A DNA stretch of 64,000 nt from Glaciecola amylolytica (GTDB lineage Bacteria > Bacteroidota > Bacteroidia > Flavobacteriales_D > Crocinitomicaceae), in NCBI GenBank assembly GCA_003856375.1, contig CP034120.1, forward strand, positions 1,240,001-1,304,000. Reading direction: 5' to 3'. The first letter of the stretch is position 1. Each line of letters begins with the position of its first letter. Shown here in pieces: positions 5,785-16,800 of this stretch. The translations under genes were made by a program, and so were the position numbers. Under the pieces are notes generated by a model that saw only the letters and a list, made by a program, of their open reading frames with translations, had not been told where the DNA came from and ran no database searches.

Positions 5785-8700
5785 TTATCTAAATAAAGGA
5801 TTTCCAATTGGTTTTCCAAAGGTAGTGTAAATGCCTCTTTTTTCGAGTATTTTACTCTGTCCATTGTCTCCTCCTAAGACATATTGTAAAATCATCATTT
5901 TTTCTACACCTAGAGCTTGCATTCTTGTTAATGGCATTGGAACTAATACATTCATATCTAGCCCTGCTTTTTGTGAACTAGTATATCGTGTTTTAAGATT
6001 TTTAGTAACACCATATTTATAAATTTCATCCATCTTTAAGGGGACATAAGCTCCTTTATTTGTGATACAAGCTTTACATTCAAATTTACCATCGTGTTTG
6101 GCGTCTAAAGAATAAACATAAGTATCTGCTTTTTGTCTATCGTTAAGTTCATCGTTCATTAAGCCTAAAGCATCATCAAGTACCTCTAATTGTTTAGGAG
6201 AAAGATTCGCATTAGGAGATATGTTAAGTTGAAAATGTCTAGGTCTATCTTCAATTAGATCAAAATCATTTCCATCGAAAAGCCTTTTTGGCATATAAGG
6301 TGGACTCATCAATAATGGAGAAACCAATGCAATAATGTTCCCTCCGGTTCGTCCAGATGGTGATGGATTTGGGTTGTTTTTACCTCCGGGTAAAACTTTC
6401 CAGTTATCAGAGACTCTAGGAGCAATTACGGGCGCACCAGCTTCTTTCTTTTTACCATATACATTTGAACTTAGTACATCTTTTCCATATGTTTTAGATT
6501 GTTCAAAATAATATTCTCCTTTTTCATTCTTTTTCGTTGCAGAAGTCTTATAACCATCTTTTCTAGCTTGTCTTTTGGCAGCTCTTGTTTCTTTTCGTGT
6601 TTCGAACAAACCACTAGGGTCATTAAAAAGAATTGGATTATCAAAAAACGCTCGGTACGGGGACCATCCCGGAGCTGAACCAGCCATCGGATCCAAACTC
6701 AACCATCTTCCCAATCTCGGATCATATTGTCTAAATTCAGTCGTATAGCTATTCCCTTCTCCATGCATTTCCTTGTCTTTCTCCATGCTGTTATATCCAT
6801 AGCGGTACCTATCATCGTTGGTATGTCTTCCAGGCATCTGGTAACCAAATGGATAATAATCAGAAGTCATCACTACTACTGCGTTGTAAGGTGAGGAGCC
6901 TGCGGTTTGTACCTGTAGGTTGTCAATACTGTAGCTGGATGATTCCGTAGATATTTTCTTCAGGTTGATACGCAGGTAATTCATTCCCGTTCCCGGGGTG
7001 ATGGCGTATGTCACTATTCCGTTAGCAGGATTTGTAATTACAGCTATCGGGGATCCTGAAGGAGCAGATGTAGCAGATGCAGAAGTGTAGAATTCCACAT
7101 TGATATTCTGGGTTCCTTTGTTCAGGTCAAAACTAACAAGGTACGGCTTATTCGGTGTAACCTGGAATTCTTTGGTAGCATTGAATGCACAGGAAGATCC
7201 GGGTGTTAAACGAAGTATTCCCCCACTTAAACTCACTGATGAACCCGAACAAAGGGCTGTAGTCCACCCGGCAGTTCCTGTAGTCGTGAAATCAAAATAA
7301 TAGGAGTAAGACGAATAATTACTGCTAAGCATTTTCCGGTCGGTGATCACTGCATTCACATTGCCCAAATGGTTCACCAGCTCGTAGCGTTTATTCCCCA
7401 ACGTATTGGTGGAATAACTGTCCGTTGGCAGAGCTGTTCCGTTGGCATAAACGGTTTTGTTCAACTGTACCATTCCCAGGCGTTCTGCACCGTAGATATG
7501 CTGTTCTTTCAAATACACGTAGTTGGTTGCGTATTTGATATCGTAAACGGCCATGGTAGTACCATTGGCTTCATTGGCGTAATAGGCATAGACCCATTGC
7601 GTTTTGTCGTTTGTTCCGGCAGGTTTGTAAACTTTCGCAATGCGGCGCCCAAACGGATCATACAGGAAGCTGGTCACGTTGGTATTGCGCTTCATCGAGC
7701 GGAGTTTTCGATCACCTCTGCGCCAGTTCATATCCGTAATACCTTCGGAAACGTCTTTGGTCAATTGCCCCAACTTGTCGTACACATAGTTATTTGCTCC
7801 CTGCGTATTGCTGATATCATCGAATAATGCTGTTCCAGCCACATCTGTAACCTGGTGGAGTTTATTTGTGTTGCTGATATAGTTGTAGGTCAGCTGGTCC
7901 ATGATCACAGACGGAGACTCACCATAGCGGCTCAGTGTTTTGATGTTCCCATTACGGTCGTAAGTCAGGTTCATGCTGTATGCATTACCTGAAGCGGCCC
8001 CGTTCCAATTGGAAGCAATTCCATTGTCCAGAGCGGTCCCAAAGTAAGCTTTCATACTTTTCAGGCGGTTCAACTGGTCGTAGTGGTAACTTGCTCCCAG
8101 AACTACTTTTGTACTCGAAGCACCCACCTGCACCCCTTTGATAGCAGTGGTACTCAAACGGATATTCCCATTATAAAGATTGGCTGAATTGGTAGAGAAG
8201 GCACTTCCGATCGTAGGAGTTTCCATCTGTCCGCCGCCTATCGGTTTGTAATCTCCTTCAAAGTAGCCGAGCGTATAGCCGGTCACATCGGCTGGAATGT
8301 TCAAATGCCCGCCCGGATTTGCGGTTTCATACCCGGTGCGTCCGTCTTTCCCGGCATCATTATTGACATTCAGCTGCGTTCCGTTCTTTAATTTCAGCCA
8401 GCCGTTGATGGTATAGGCATAATCTTCTGCCTGTACTTTCTGCTCACCGATCTCTTTCCGTGCCAATGGACCGTAGTCATAGTACAGGTAATGTGATTCT
8501 CGGGAATAGGTGTACCCGTCCGGTGAAGTGCTTGTTTCCGTGAGACGGTTGTTCACGTCGTATTGGTACGTATGCATAAACTGATCTGCTTCATTGGCCT
8601 GGTAGGTTACTTTATTGACATTCCCACTGATCAGCTCAAAATCATACTGGGTAGACTTGATGTCCTGCTTCACAGGTGCCAATTCCGGAAGGTCCTGTAA

Positions 8701-11700
8701 TTGCTCGATCACGTTTCCGTGAATATCGTACGAATAATGGATCGCGGAGGTGTAACTGGTCTTGAAGAAGTCAGTTGGTATTGGGCGCGGAATATCTTCA
8801 AAATAGGCCACAGTAGCCACACGCAGGCGCAGGTTCTGCTGCGTCCCGGATTTGAATTTTGAGGCAATTACTGTAGACAGGGATTTGTCGTAGGTGGTTA
8901 CTGTTACTTCCGAACGAGCTCCGCTGTATACCCAGGTTTTAAAGGCTCCTCCCTGATCATCTACTCTTAGTTCGGTCTCACTCAAAGGATTGATCGTATA
9001 TCCAGGAGGTCCCTGGAATACTGCCGGTACATCGCGGTAGATCTGCCCGGATTCCACCGGTCTTCCTTGTGCATCATACAAAACATAAGAATATGCCTTA
9101 GCTGCGACCTGTTCCGGGTTTTGGCTTGCAACTGCCCGCCCGTAGAAATCGTAGAAGTAAACGGTTTGTCCTACCTGGTCAGGATTGGAGGTTCTTGTTA
9201 CCTGGCCGTATGAATTCTGGTTATAATAAGTTTCAAAAGTATGTGTAGGTATCACACGCGGAGCAGGAGTAGGGTCATTGGCATGTTCACGGGCATAATC
9301 CACTGAGGGGCTTGTTCCCATAGCCAGCGGAGTAACTCCTTGCGGAGCAACCGTTCGTACCAGGTTACCTGACTGGTCATAGTAGTACAAGGTATAATGA
9401 TAATTGTTGAAAAAACCTTGCATTGTTAAATTCTCGCTGGTGAATGACTGGGCACATTTTGCCAGGTATTCCGCTGAGAAGTTTTCGTAAGCCTCTTCCA
9501 ATCCGTCTTCATAACTGTCCATCGCAGCCGTATACAATTCACTTAATACATTGCTGTAACAGAATTCCTGCTGCAAAGTCTCAGGCGCACTGCACAAGGT
9601 TACTCCTGTACTGCTGCAAATGCAGTTGTAAAAGGAGAAACAATCGCTGCTGATAGAAAGTGTTCCGGTTTGTGTTTTTCCGCAATCAAGATAAGTCACC
9701 ACCAAACTGTAGGAAGGATCCGGGTTGCATCCGGGAACGTCGTTTGCTATAAAATCAAAGGACAGAATGGAGTTATAATCGATATTATCCGGGTTTAAAA
9801 TGGTTGCCGTACACTTTTCGCTTGCTGACCCGAAGGTCAAAGTTGCAGTATTTCCCGAAAGTGAGAAATTATAATCTGCTGTTCCCGGTAAAGGAAGGTA
9901 ATCACTGATTGTTCCATGTTCGTAAACAGTATTATTGCTCTGTAGGTCAACCCATGCAGTAGAAGTCAACTGACCACGGTAAGCCAGTAAGGTCATCATA
10001 TCCAGGAATCCTTTTGTTGCCGGATTTTCCGAACAGAAAGGAGCTGAGGAAGATGCATTGCACATGGAGAAGAAATCCTGGTACTGGAAGTAACTGTATT
10101 CCTTATCAAAGGTTGCGTTCAGGTAATTGGTCACCAGGGTTGTGTAATTCGGAGAACTGCTCAAAGAAGGGAAACGGGCTTCCAGGACGGCCATTGCTGC
10201 GTCAACGGTTTCACAATCCGGACAATTTGTTTTGCAGCTTAATCCCGTAGGAATGAAGTAAGCATATTTATTCAATCCGTTCTGGGTGCTTGAATTTCCT
10301 TCTTCCCAAACAAAGGAAGGATTATTCTTAATGGCATCACAGGCACACAACAACGGGTCCACTTCCCCGATACTGATTCCTGTATTGTGAGCGAGCATTT
10401 CTTCTACCGTATGATACAAAACAGGAGAAGGATTTGTTGCCAGGTAATCCGTTAAGTCCTCGCGAGCCTGCATAACTGCCGTACAACCGCAATAATCCAG
10501 TGGAGCCTGTTCTTCTTCGCGTACTTCCTGTGTTGTTTGGTACAAACCAGGTTCGGTAATAAGCAATTCAGAACACAGATCACTTTCGGAAATTCCATGA
10601 GCGGCCAATACATCATTAATCGTATTGCCCAATGTATCACTGGCATAGCCAAATGGATTGGAGGCGGAACAACCACTTTTACATAGGTTGACCAAGTCCT
10701 CATATACACCATCAAGAATCAACGGAGAAATAGAGCATCCTGAAAGCTTTGCCAGCCACTCAGTAGCATATTCCGCACAGGTCTCATCACACAAAGTTTG
10801 GATTGTACTGTTATAAGTTGTTGTCGGGTTGGAGATGTTCGGGTTACCTGCTAATAAATCATTCCAGCAAGGCCATCTGCGTGTTTTGGAAGCGTAGGTC
10901 CCAGAAACCCCGATAGCACAGTTATCCGGGCAAGTTGTTCCAGGATACTGGTTCATATAACTTTGTTTTGCCTGCAGGTACATGCTTCGGAAAGCTGCCC
11001 AGATATAATCCAGGGAGCAATTATCCGTTAATCCCGCATTGCGAACACAATCACCCGGTGATGTACCCTCGCAGGACATCCCGATAATGATGGCATAATC
11101 CCACATGGTGTAGTGAACGCCATTTATTACAATATAATCCTGCATCTTGTTATCCATCGAATCAGCAATGGCTGAGTTCGCGTTAAAATAAGGATCTGTT
11201 GTCGAATTCGCAGAAGCAAAAAGTGTGGTATTGAGACAAAGGATGGAACCTCCCACCGGATCAAAATATCCTGCACTCAGAGCCGCCTGGAAAGAAGTGG
11301 TATGGAGCATCGCTTCGTCAAACGTAACGGAAGCTGGGGAATTTGCCGTCATGCAATTGGTGTAAAAACAATTTTCCGGGTGCAGCTGCACTAAAGACAA
11401 TGCCCATTCGGGTTGGAATTTCAGAATGAACTCGCCCACCGGAAGTGCTGCCGGAGAAACCGTAGCTCCGGCATTGTTCACAACTGTGATTGGTGATCCC
11501 AGGTGATCCAGGTAAGTTACACTGTTGTATTTTCCTCCCGGGCTTGAAAGGTTCAGGATAGAAAGCGGATCGGTAAAAGTGTAAACACCGGTTACCGAAT
11601 TCACACTATATGCCGCGTACTGACCACCCGGTGACATATCCTGCATCATGACTTCTTTGTATACAGCACAAGGACCTTCCGTTTCAGATGGTGTTGCAAT

Positions 11701-13860
11701 GGGGTCACAATAGGTGAAATCTGCATCTGTATACAGATCATTGAAAATAACAGGCACTTTATCAATACAGGCAACATCTACGTAGTAACACCAATAATCA
11801 TCAACTGCATCCAGGTTTACACTTAGACTTTTAGTAATGAAATAATTCACCCCGATATTCTGCCCGATTTGGTTATTCAGGAAAATCGTTGTATCCACCG
11901 AAAAATTATCCAGACCACAGGTGGCATCCAGGTTTTCTCCGCTGACCTTTTTGGTTTTATTGAAATAAGTATTTCCACATTCATCCATAATCTTCATGTT
12001 GAAATCATAGACGCAATCCAAACAGATCGAGCTCGACCCGCAGACTTTGGTATATTCCAGTGGAGTAAAACCATAATGAAAGCTGTAATTCCCGGAATTT
12101 GTTATCAATGTTGGGAAAGATATGGTGGAAGACGGCACACTCAAATCCGTTACATCACCGATACCATTACCAACAAGTGTAGTCGTGGTAGCCGTAGGGA
12201 CGTTGTCAGGAAGTGCATCCAACGAAGAAGGCGCCGGCCCCTGAAGATAGGTTGCAACAGTTCTTCCGGCCATATCCGTATAACTGATCATAGCCTGCCC
12301 GTTTTGGTCTATTACGGCTGATTTCTGATAATGTTTTGCCCAGCCTATATCCGATCCGAAAAGGAGATTTAACTCTTCCTGTTGACTTGCAAGGTCCAGG
12401 TAGCGTACTTCTTTTCCGCCGTTTGCTTTCAATGTAGCTCCTGTCGAACCTTGTTTATCAACCCGGTCAAGCAGGTCTTTTTTATAGGTAATCCTGCTGT
12501 ACGGAAATCCTTCCGCATCAGGAATCCCGGCATTTGCACCATCCTTGTCAGGGTTGCTGGGCGAGTAATACTTACCTGCACCATAATCAGTAGAAAAGGC
12601 ATTGGGCACTACAGCACAATCAGTTCCTGAAGCATCGAACACCGTATAATTGAATGAAGTACTCGATCCGTTGTTTGCCCGGTTAAAATCGGGTAAATGA
12701 TTAAAGGTCGTTTGATCCAAAGGTGTTGGGAGATCAGTCACGGCAGGTCTTCCCATTTCGTCGTAATACACATTGTTCACCACAACCTGGTTGGTTGCTT
12801 TATTGGCAGCAATGGTTTGCCGGCCTCTTCCCATACCGTCAGCATAACTAACGGCATCGCCACGTTTTCCGTCTTCAGCAAAAGTTACCACATGCGACCA
12901 GTTCATTTTGGAATCGTATTCATTGTCGATATCGATTACATTGGCTGCAGTGTGCATACTTAGCTGCCCGGTTTCAACGGTGGTCCAGTCAGATTCGAAG
13001 CGGCTGTTAGCTGTTGTTCCATTGAAACCGATTGCCCGGACGCGGTAGAGCAAGAATCCTTTGTCGTAGATCTTCGGAAGCGTGTAGTGATTTCCTTTTA
13101 CCTCTACACGTGTGGAGTTCATGTAATAGTTGTATCTAAGCTGGGGGGCACTTTGTGCCAGACTGATTCCTGCCGCTCCGATTTTGCTGATATGAACATA
13201 TTCCAGTTCATACCATTCCGCACCAGGTTTCTGATCCCAGTTCAAATCCAGCTCCGATGCGGTCAAAATTGCCGATGCTAAAGATGGGGTGTGGCTCAGT
13301 CCGGTAACTGCCGAAGCGTTCATAAAATACTGTCTGTCGACAAGGATTTCGGAGGTAATAGTGAAATTACTAAGAGATGTTGAACCTGAAACAAAATTGG
13401 CTGAATTAATGGTCACTTTTACAGCATGTGCATCCTGGAATACAAGTGCCTGTTTGTCATTAATAGCATTTATCTCTACCGTTGATGAATTTACCAGTAG
13501 ATCTGTTGTTACTGTTGATGAAACAAAACTAAAAGTTACAGGGTCCCATTTCTTGCTTAATACCGTAACATTCACTTTCAAGGTAAAATCAGCGGTAAGT
13601 CCCGGTAAGGATGAAACACGAACAATGTTCGTTACTTTTTTATTTGTAAAAGACGAAGACCAGGTTCCTGGATTCATCACCATATCCGAATAGCGACCAT
13701 CATAGACCCAAAATGAGTTGCTGGCTGTTACTGGAGCAGAGTTAATTGCTCTTTCGTCTGAGGCAAATAAATAATCAGGGAGTAATCCTGCCAATAATAG
13801 GGCAAGGAACAGCGAAGTTTTTCGCAATTTATCGAGAGTTGAATTTAAAATCGTTTTCAT
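5785..13860 (-). CDS. DUF6443/RHS polymorphic toxin, GIY-YIG-like tip
   Basis: A 2691-residue protein. A signal peptide (1-33, ending LFAS) is followed by a fibronectin-like region (about 190-290), a DUF6443-type segment with YADGMGRGRQT and YYDEMGRPAVTDLP (about 333-400), a long Cys-rich region (600-1480), YD/RHS repeats (about 1490-2190), a carbohydrate-binding-like beta domain (2190-2320), and the RHS core ending FRQYDPRLGRWLSLDP ... NPILFNDPSGL (about 2350-2420). The 270-residue tip after the core differs from the repeats. Its end has YVYSL, then IYKYGVTKN with RY, then ALGVEKMMILQY and GDNGQ; these match in order the Tyr, Tyr-Gly, Arg, Glu and Asn of GIY-YIG (URI-fold) nucleases, with a longer first spacing than usual. 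A nuclease toxin is therefore inferred. The gene starts 9 bases after the SpvB-like gene. Confidence 0.85.
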   Translation of the reverse strand: MKTILNSTLDKLRKTSLFLALLLAGLLPDYLFASDERAINSAPVTASNSFWVYDGRYSDMVMNPGTWSSSFTNKKVTNIVRVSSLPGLTADFTLKVNVTVLSKKWDPVTFSFVSSTVTTDLLVNSSTVEINAINDKQALVFQDAHAVKVTINSANFVSGSTSLSNFTITSEILVDRQYFMNASAVTGLSHTPSLASAILTASELDLNWDQKPGAEWYELEYVHISKIGAAGISLAQSAPQLRYNYYMNSTRVEVKGNHYTLPKIYDKGFLLYRVRAIGFNGTTANSRFESDWTTVETGQLSMHTAANVIDIDNEYDSKMNWSHVVTFAEDGKRGDAVSYADGMGRGRQTIAANKATNQVVVNNVYYDEMGRPAVTDLPTPLDQTTFNHLPDFNRANNGSSTSFNYTVFDASGTDCAVVPNAFSTDYGAGKYYSPSNPDKDGANAGIPDAEGFPYSRITYKKDLLDRVDKQGSTGATLKANGGKEVRYLDLASQQEELNLLFGSDIGWAKHYQKSAVIDQNGQAMISYTDMAGRTVATYLQGPAPSSLDALPDNVPTATTTTLVGNGIGDVTDLSVPSSTISFPTLITNSGNYSFHYGFTPLEYTKVCGSSSICLDCVYDFNMKIMDECGNTYFNKTKKVSGENLDATCGLDNFSVDTTIFLNNQIGQNIGVNYFITKSLSVNLDAVDDYWCYYVDVACIDKVPVIFNDLYTDADFTYCDPIATPSETEGPCAVYKEVMMQDMSPGGQYAAYSVNSVTGVYTFTDPLSILNLSSPGGKYNSVTYLDHLGSPITVVNNAGATVSPAALPVGEFILKFQPEWALSLVQLHPENCFYTNCMTANSPASVTFDEAMLHTTSFQAALSAGYFDPVGGSILCLNTTLFASANSTTDPYFNANSAIADSMDNKMQDYIVINGVHYTMWDYAIIIGMSCEGTSPGDCVRNAGLTDNCSLDYIWAAFRSMYLQAKQSYMNQYPGTTCPDNCAIGVSGTYASKTRRWPCWNDLLAGNPNISNPTTTYNSTIQTLCDETCAEYATEWLAKLSGCSISPLILDGVYEDLVNLCKSGCSASNPFGYASDTLGNTINDVLAAHGISESDLCSELLITEPGLYQTTQEVREEEQAPLDYCGCTAVMQAREDLTDYLATNPSPVLYHTVEEMLAHNTGISIGEVDPLLCACDAIKNNPSFVWEEGNSSTQNGLNKYAYFIPTGLSCKTNCPDCETVDAAMAVLEARFPSLSSSPNYTTLVTNYLNATFDKEYSYFQYQDFFSMCNASSSAPFCSENPATKGFLDMMTLLAYRGQLTSTAWVDLQSNNTVYEHGTISDYLPLPGTADYNFSLSGNTATLTFGSASEKCTATILNPDNIDYNSILSFDFIANDVPGCNPDPSYSLVVTYLDCGKTQTGTLSISSDCFSFYNCICSSTGVTLCSAPETLQQEFCYSNVLSELYTAAMDSYEDGLEEAYENFSAEYLAKCAQSFTSENLTMQGFFNNYHYTLYYYDQSGNLVRTVAPQGVTPLAMGTSPSVDYAREHANDPTPAPRVIPTHTFETYYNQNSYGQVTRTSNPDQVGQTVYFYDFYGRAVASQNPEQVAAKAYSYVLYDAQGRPVESGQIYRDVPAVFQGPPGYTINPLSETELRVDDQGGAFKTWVYSGARSEVTVTTYDKSLSTVIASKFKSGTQQNLRLRVATVAYFEDIPRPIPTDFFKTSYTSAIHYSYDIHGNVIEQLQDLPELAPVKQDIKSTQYDFELISGNVNKVTYQANEADQFMHTYQYDVNNRLTETSTSPDGYTYSRESHYLYYDYGPLARKEIGEQKVQAEDYAYTINGWLKLKNGTQLNVNNDAGKDGRTGYETANPGGHLNIPADVTGYTLGYFEGDYKPIGGGQMETPTIGSAFSTNSANLYNGNIRLSTTAIKGVQVGASSTKVVLGASYHYDQLNRLKSMKAYFGTALDNGIASNWNGAASGNAYSMNLTYDRNGNIKTLSRYGESPSVIMDQLTYNYISNTNKLHQVTDVAGTALFDDISNTQGANNYVYDKLGQLTKDVSEGITDMNWRRGDRKLRSMKRNTNVTSFLYDPFGRRIAKVYKPAGTNDKTQWVYAYYANEANGTTMAVYDIKYATNYVYLKEQHIYGAERLGMVQLNKTVYANGTALPTDSYSTNTLGNKRYELVNHLGNVNAVITDRKMLSSNYSSYSYYFDFTTTGTAGWTTALCSGSSVSLSGGILRLTPGSSCAFNATKEFQVTPNKPYLVSFDLNKGTQNINVEFYTSASATSAPSGSPIAVITNPANGIVTYAITPGTGMNYLRINLKKISTESSSYSIDNLQVQTAGSSPYNAVVVMTSDYYPFGYQMPGRHTNDDRYRYGYNSMEKDKEMHGEGNSYTTEFRQYDPRLGRWLSLDPMAGSAPGWSPYRAFFDNPILFNDPSGLFETRKETRAAKRQARKDGYKTSATKKNEKGEYYFEQSKTYGKDVLSSNVYGKKKEAGAPVIAPRVSDNWKVLPGGKNNPNPSPSGRTGGNIIALVSPLLMSPPYMPKRLFDGNDFDLIEDRPRHFQLNISPNANLSPKQLEVLDDALGLMNDELNDRQKADTYVYSLDAKHDGKFECKACITNKGAYVPLKMDEIYKYGVTKNLKTRYTSSQKAGLDMNVLVPMPLTRMQALGVEKMMILQYVLGGDNGQSKILEKRGIYTTFGKPIGNPLFR

Positions 13861-13869
13861 CTAAGTGGG

Positions 13870-16800
13870 TTATGGTTGTTTGTAAACAGACATTTCTGAC
13901 TCGCTGATCGTTTTGATCCCTTCACTGGTTTCAACCCTTACACGGACAAGTTGATTATTCTCGTCATAGTGATAAAAAGTGGTATAGTTATACCCGTCGT
14001 GTGAAGCGATTTTCAACAGGGTATTTGGGTCGTAAACTGTAGTTACCATACCAGCAAGGAACGGATGCATTCTGAAATCATCGAAATAGACTTCGCTACC
14101 TGCATTATTAACCAGTGAAACCGTAATCGTTGAAGAACCAACAGGAATGGAGGAAGGAATCGTGAAAGTTCCTTCTATTCGCTGCCAGCCGTCTAGGGCT
14201 ATACTGCTCGTACCGAATGATGTGGAAAATAAGGTTGCACCGTTACTATCATCCGTTATGGCAACCTGGATAAGGCCACCGTTCGCAACGGATTGCTTCA
14301 CCCATGCTCCGATGACGTACTCTCCCGGATTGGGGCTAAATGCATTAATACAATCACAATTTTGGACCTGCCCGGTATTACTCGTATTGTCCGCATGAAC
14401 TGTTTTTGCTTCCTGAAAAGCTTTAATTGAACGGCTTGCATAAAGTTTTTTTCCTGGAGGAATAACTGTTGAAGACCTACCACTGTGGCGAACATCCGAA
14501 CTGAAAGTTATCTTAAAAGTATTTTCAGCTACGAATGAGAAATGTGATTCATAGGTATCCATAGGATCGTTACTGTAAAAATCATAATCTTCAAATCCAT
14601 CAAAAGCAATTTCTTGTTTATGTGCATTTTGCGCAATGGCTGTTGGCAAGATCTGTAATCTTGGGTTGTACCCGTATAAAATTGCTGAATTGATACGCAG
14701 CGGATCTTTGACTTCAATCTGGGCCCCATACTGGTTATAGAGTGTCCCCTCACCAGACTTTCTCCATTTGTATATTTTCTTACTTGCATTGTAATCAGGA
14801 TGCGAAGAATGCGTCAGCGGATACCATTCTCCTGAATTTAAAGCATAATATGGTACAAAAGAAGCGTAGACTCCGTCTTTTCGCACTCCGTTTGCGGTAG
14901 CCTGAACAAGGGTGTCTTGCCAGCTTAGCTGGTTGTCCAAAACTAAATCTCCGCGGATACCATAGCAGTATGGATTTACAATCCCCACACCAACCGTATT
15001 ATTGTTATTTACAATAGCTGGGGATCCTTCTTTCTTACATGCTACATTCAGACGATCCCTTAAAGTAACAGCTCCTCCTGATAGAATATCTGTGGTTGGG
15101 AAGCTTATTTTGGCAGGTACAAATAAAGGGTCTTTTTGAGTGGTAACTCCCTGCATCAAGGCAGTAATCTGATTGCTTCTTCCGCTTTTATTGATCGTCA
15201 CGTTATAAGTTCCGGCAGCAATAGTTGATTCATTTCCATTTTGATCAATCAGGAAATACTTTGGAGTAAGCGGCCAGGGGTAAGCTTTTGTAACCCAGGC
15301 ATAAGTACCATCCGGAAATTTCAATTTATCTCCCGGTGACAATTGTTTGATAATAGTCGGATTGGTAATACTTGTATTCGAGCCCAAAGTTAATTGGATC
15401 TTTCTGTCCTGACTACCGGAAACATTTCGCAATTCCGGGTAATACCAGTGTGCAGGATAGTCGATAGAATACAATTTATCATTAAACTCATTGGTTAATG
15501 AGCTTAAAATTACGGCACCGGAGTATTGGTCAAATACTATATTCTCAGCTGTATTTAACGATCCCATATATTGGGTTTCAATACTTTTAAGAATAGCCGA
15601 CCTATTTGCATGTTTTACTAATACGTGTGAGAAAAAGGAATTGATGGAAAGAGAATTATTTGAGATATAATTAACGTTCGGAATTGGCGGAAAAACAAAA
15701 GGCCAAACCTTTGATATAGCTGCATAATAAGAGAGTGCTGTATTTGAAATAACCCTGGAATCGGCATGAATATCGTAATCCACTCCGACTTCCTTATCTG
15801 TAATAGCTCCAGTTTCATCAGAAATCTTCTGTTTCTCACCTGCATTGAAATAATTATAGGTGGTTTTTGAAAGCGGGTCAGCTGTAATTACGTCTTTACT
15901 TATTTCGCCAAGAGACCCTTTGTAAATTGCATTCGATTTGATCTTCCCATGGAAATCATTTGTTTCCAGAGAGAATCCTTGTGAAAAAGCGCAGGTTTTT
16001 GTGATGATCCCGGCATGTTTATCATGTTCACCAGCTATTTGTTTGTCCAGGTGAGTAGTACTTTCCAGTGTTGGTTTATCCCAGGCAGTATAGAACGTGG
16101 AAACAGCATATCCTCTATCAGTCAGTCCATTATATTGCGTTGCTACTTTTGAATAACCTACAGATCCGGACGGATATAATATCTCCATGGCAGGAGTCGG
16201 TGTGTAATTGAATTTATCCGGGTAACGTACACGAATATCGTAATAGGAGTCCCATTGATAAAAAGAACTTTCATCATTTCCGGCTCTGCTTTCGTAAGAT
16301 GCAACTCCGCTCGTTTTTCCTAAGAAATCATACAAATAATCGATTTTGTAATTACTGGTATACTCATTTGAAATAGTCTGCCAGTTGTCTGAAAACTGGA
16401 TAGACTTTACTCGTGATCCACCTCCATATTTGACATTGGAAGGAATATAAACACGCATAGTGCTGTAATCACCCATTAAAGTAGACCCGAATCCCAGTTG
16501 GCGCATAGCCTTGCTGATATCTATTCTTGCACCGGTAAAAAAGTCCAGAGCATTCATTCCTGTAGAGAATGCAGTATTTTGATAGACAATATCTGTCAGT
16601 GACCGTTGGAAGAAATCAAAAGCTGCCTTTTGAATTGGGTTAAATGCTTCATCTTCACTAATGTTGTCATTCATGTAATCTGCTCCTAGCGCTAAAGATT
16701 CGTCTTTTGGATTTCTTACTTTATATGGAGTCAGCACAACATACCCGTAAGTGTAATTCGAACTGCCAAAAACCGGGGGAAGTACGCCAATTGCAGGTGC

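Noticed and set aside
7369-13693. Long plus-strand open frames inside the Rhs gene (for example 7369-7827, 11869-12321, 13289-13693)
   Set aside because: They are antisense to a clearly coding RHS protein, show no start signal or family pattern, and arise from its codon composition.
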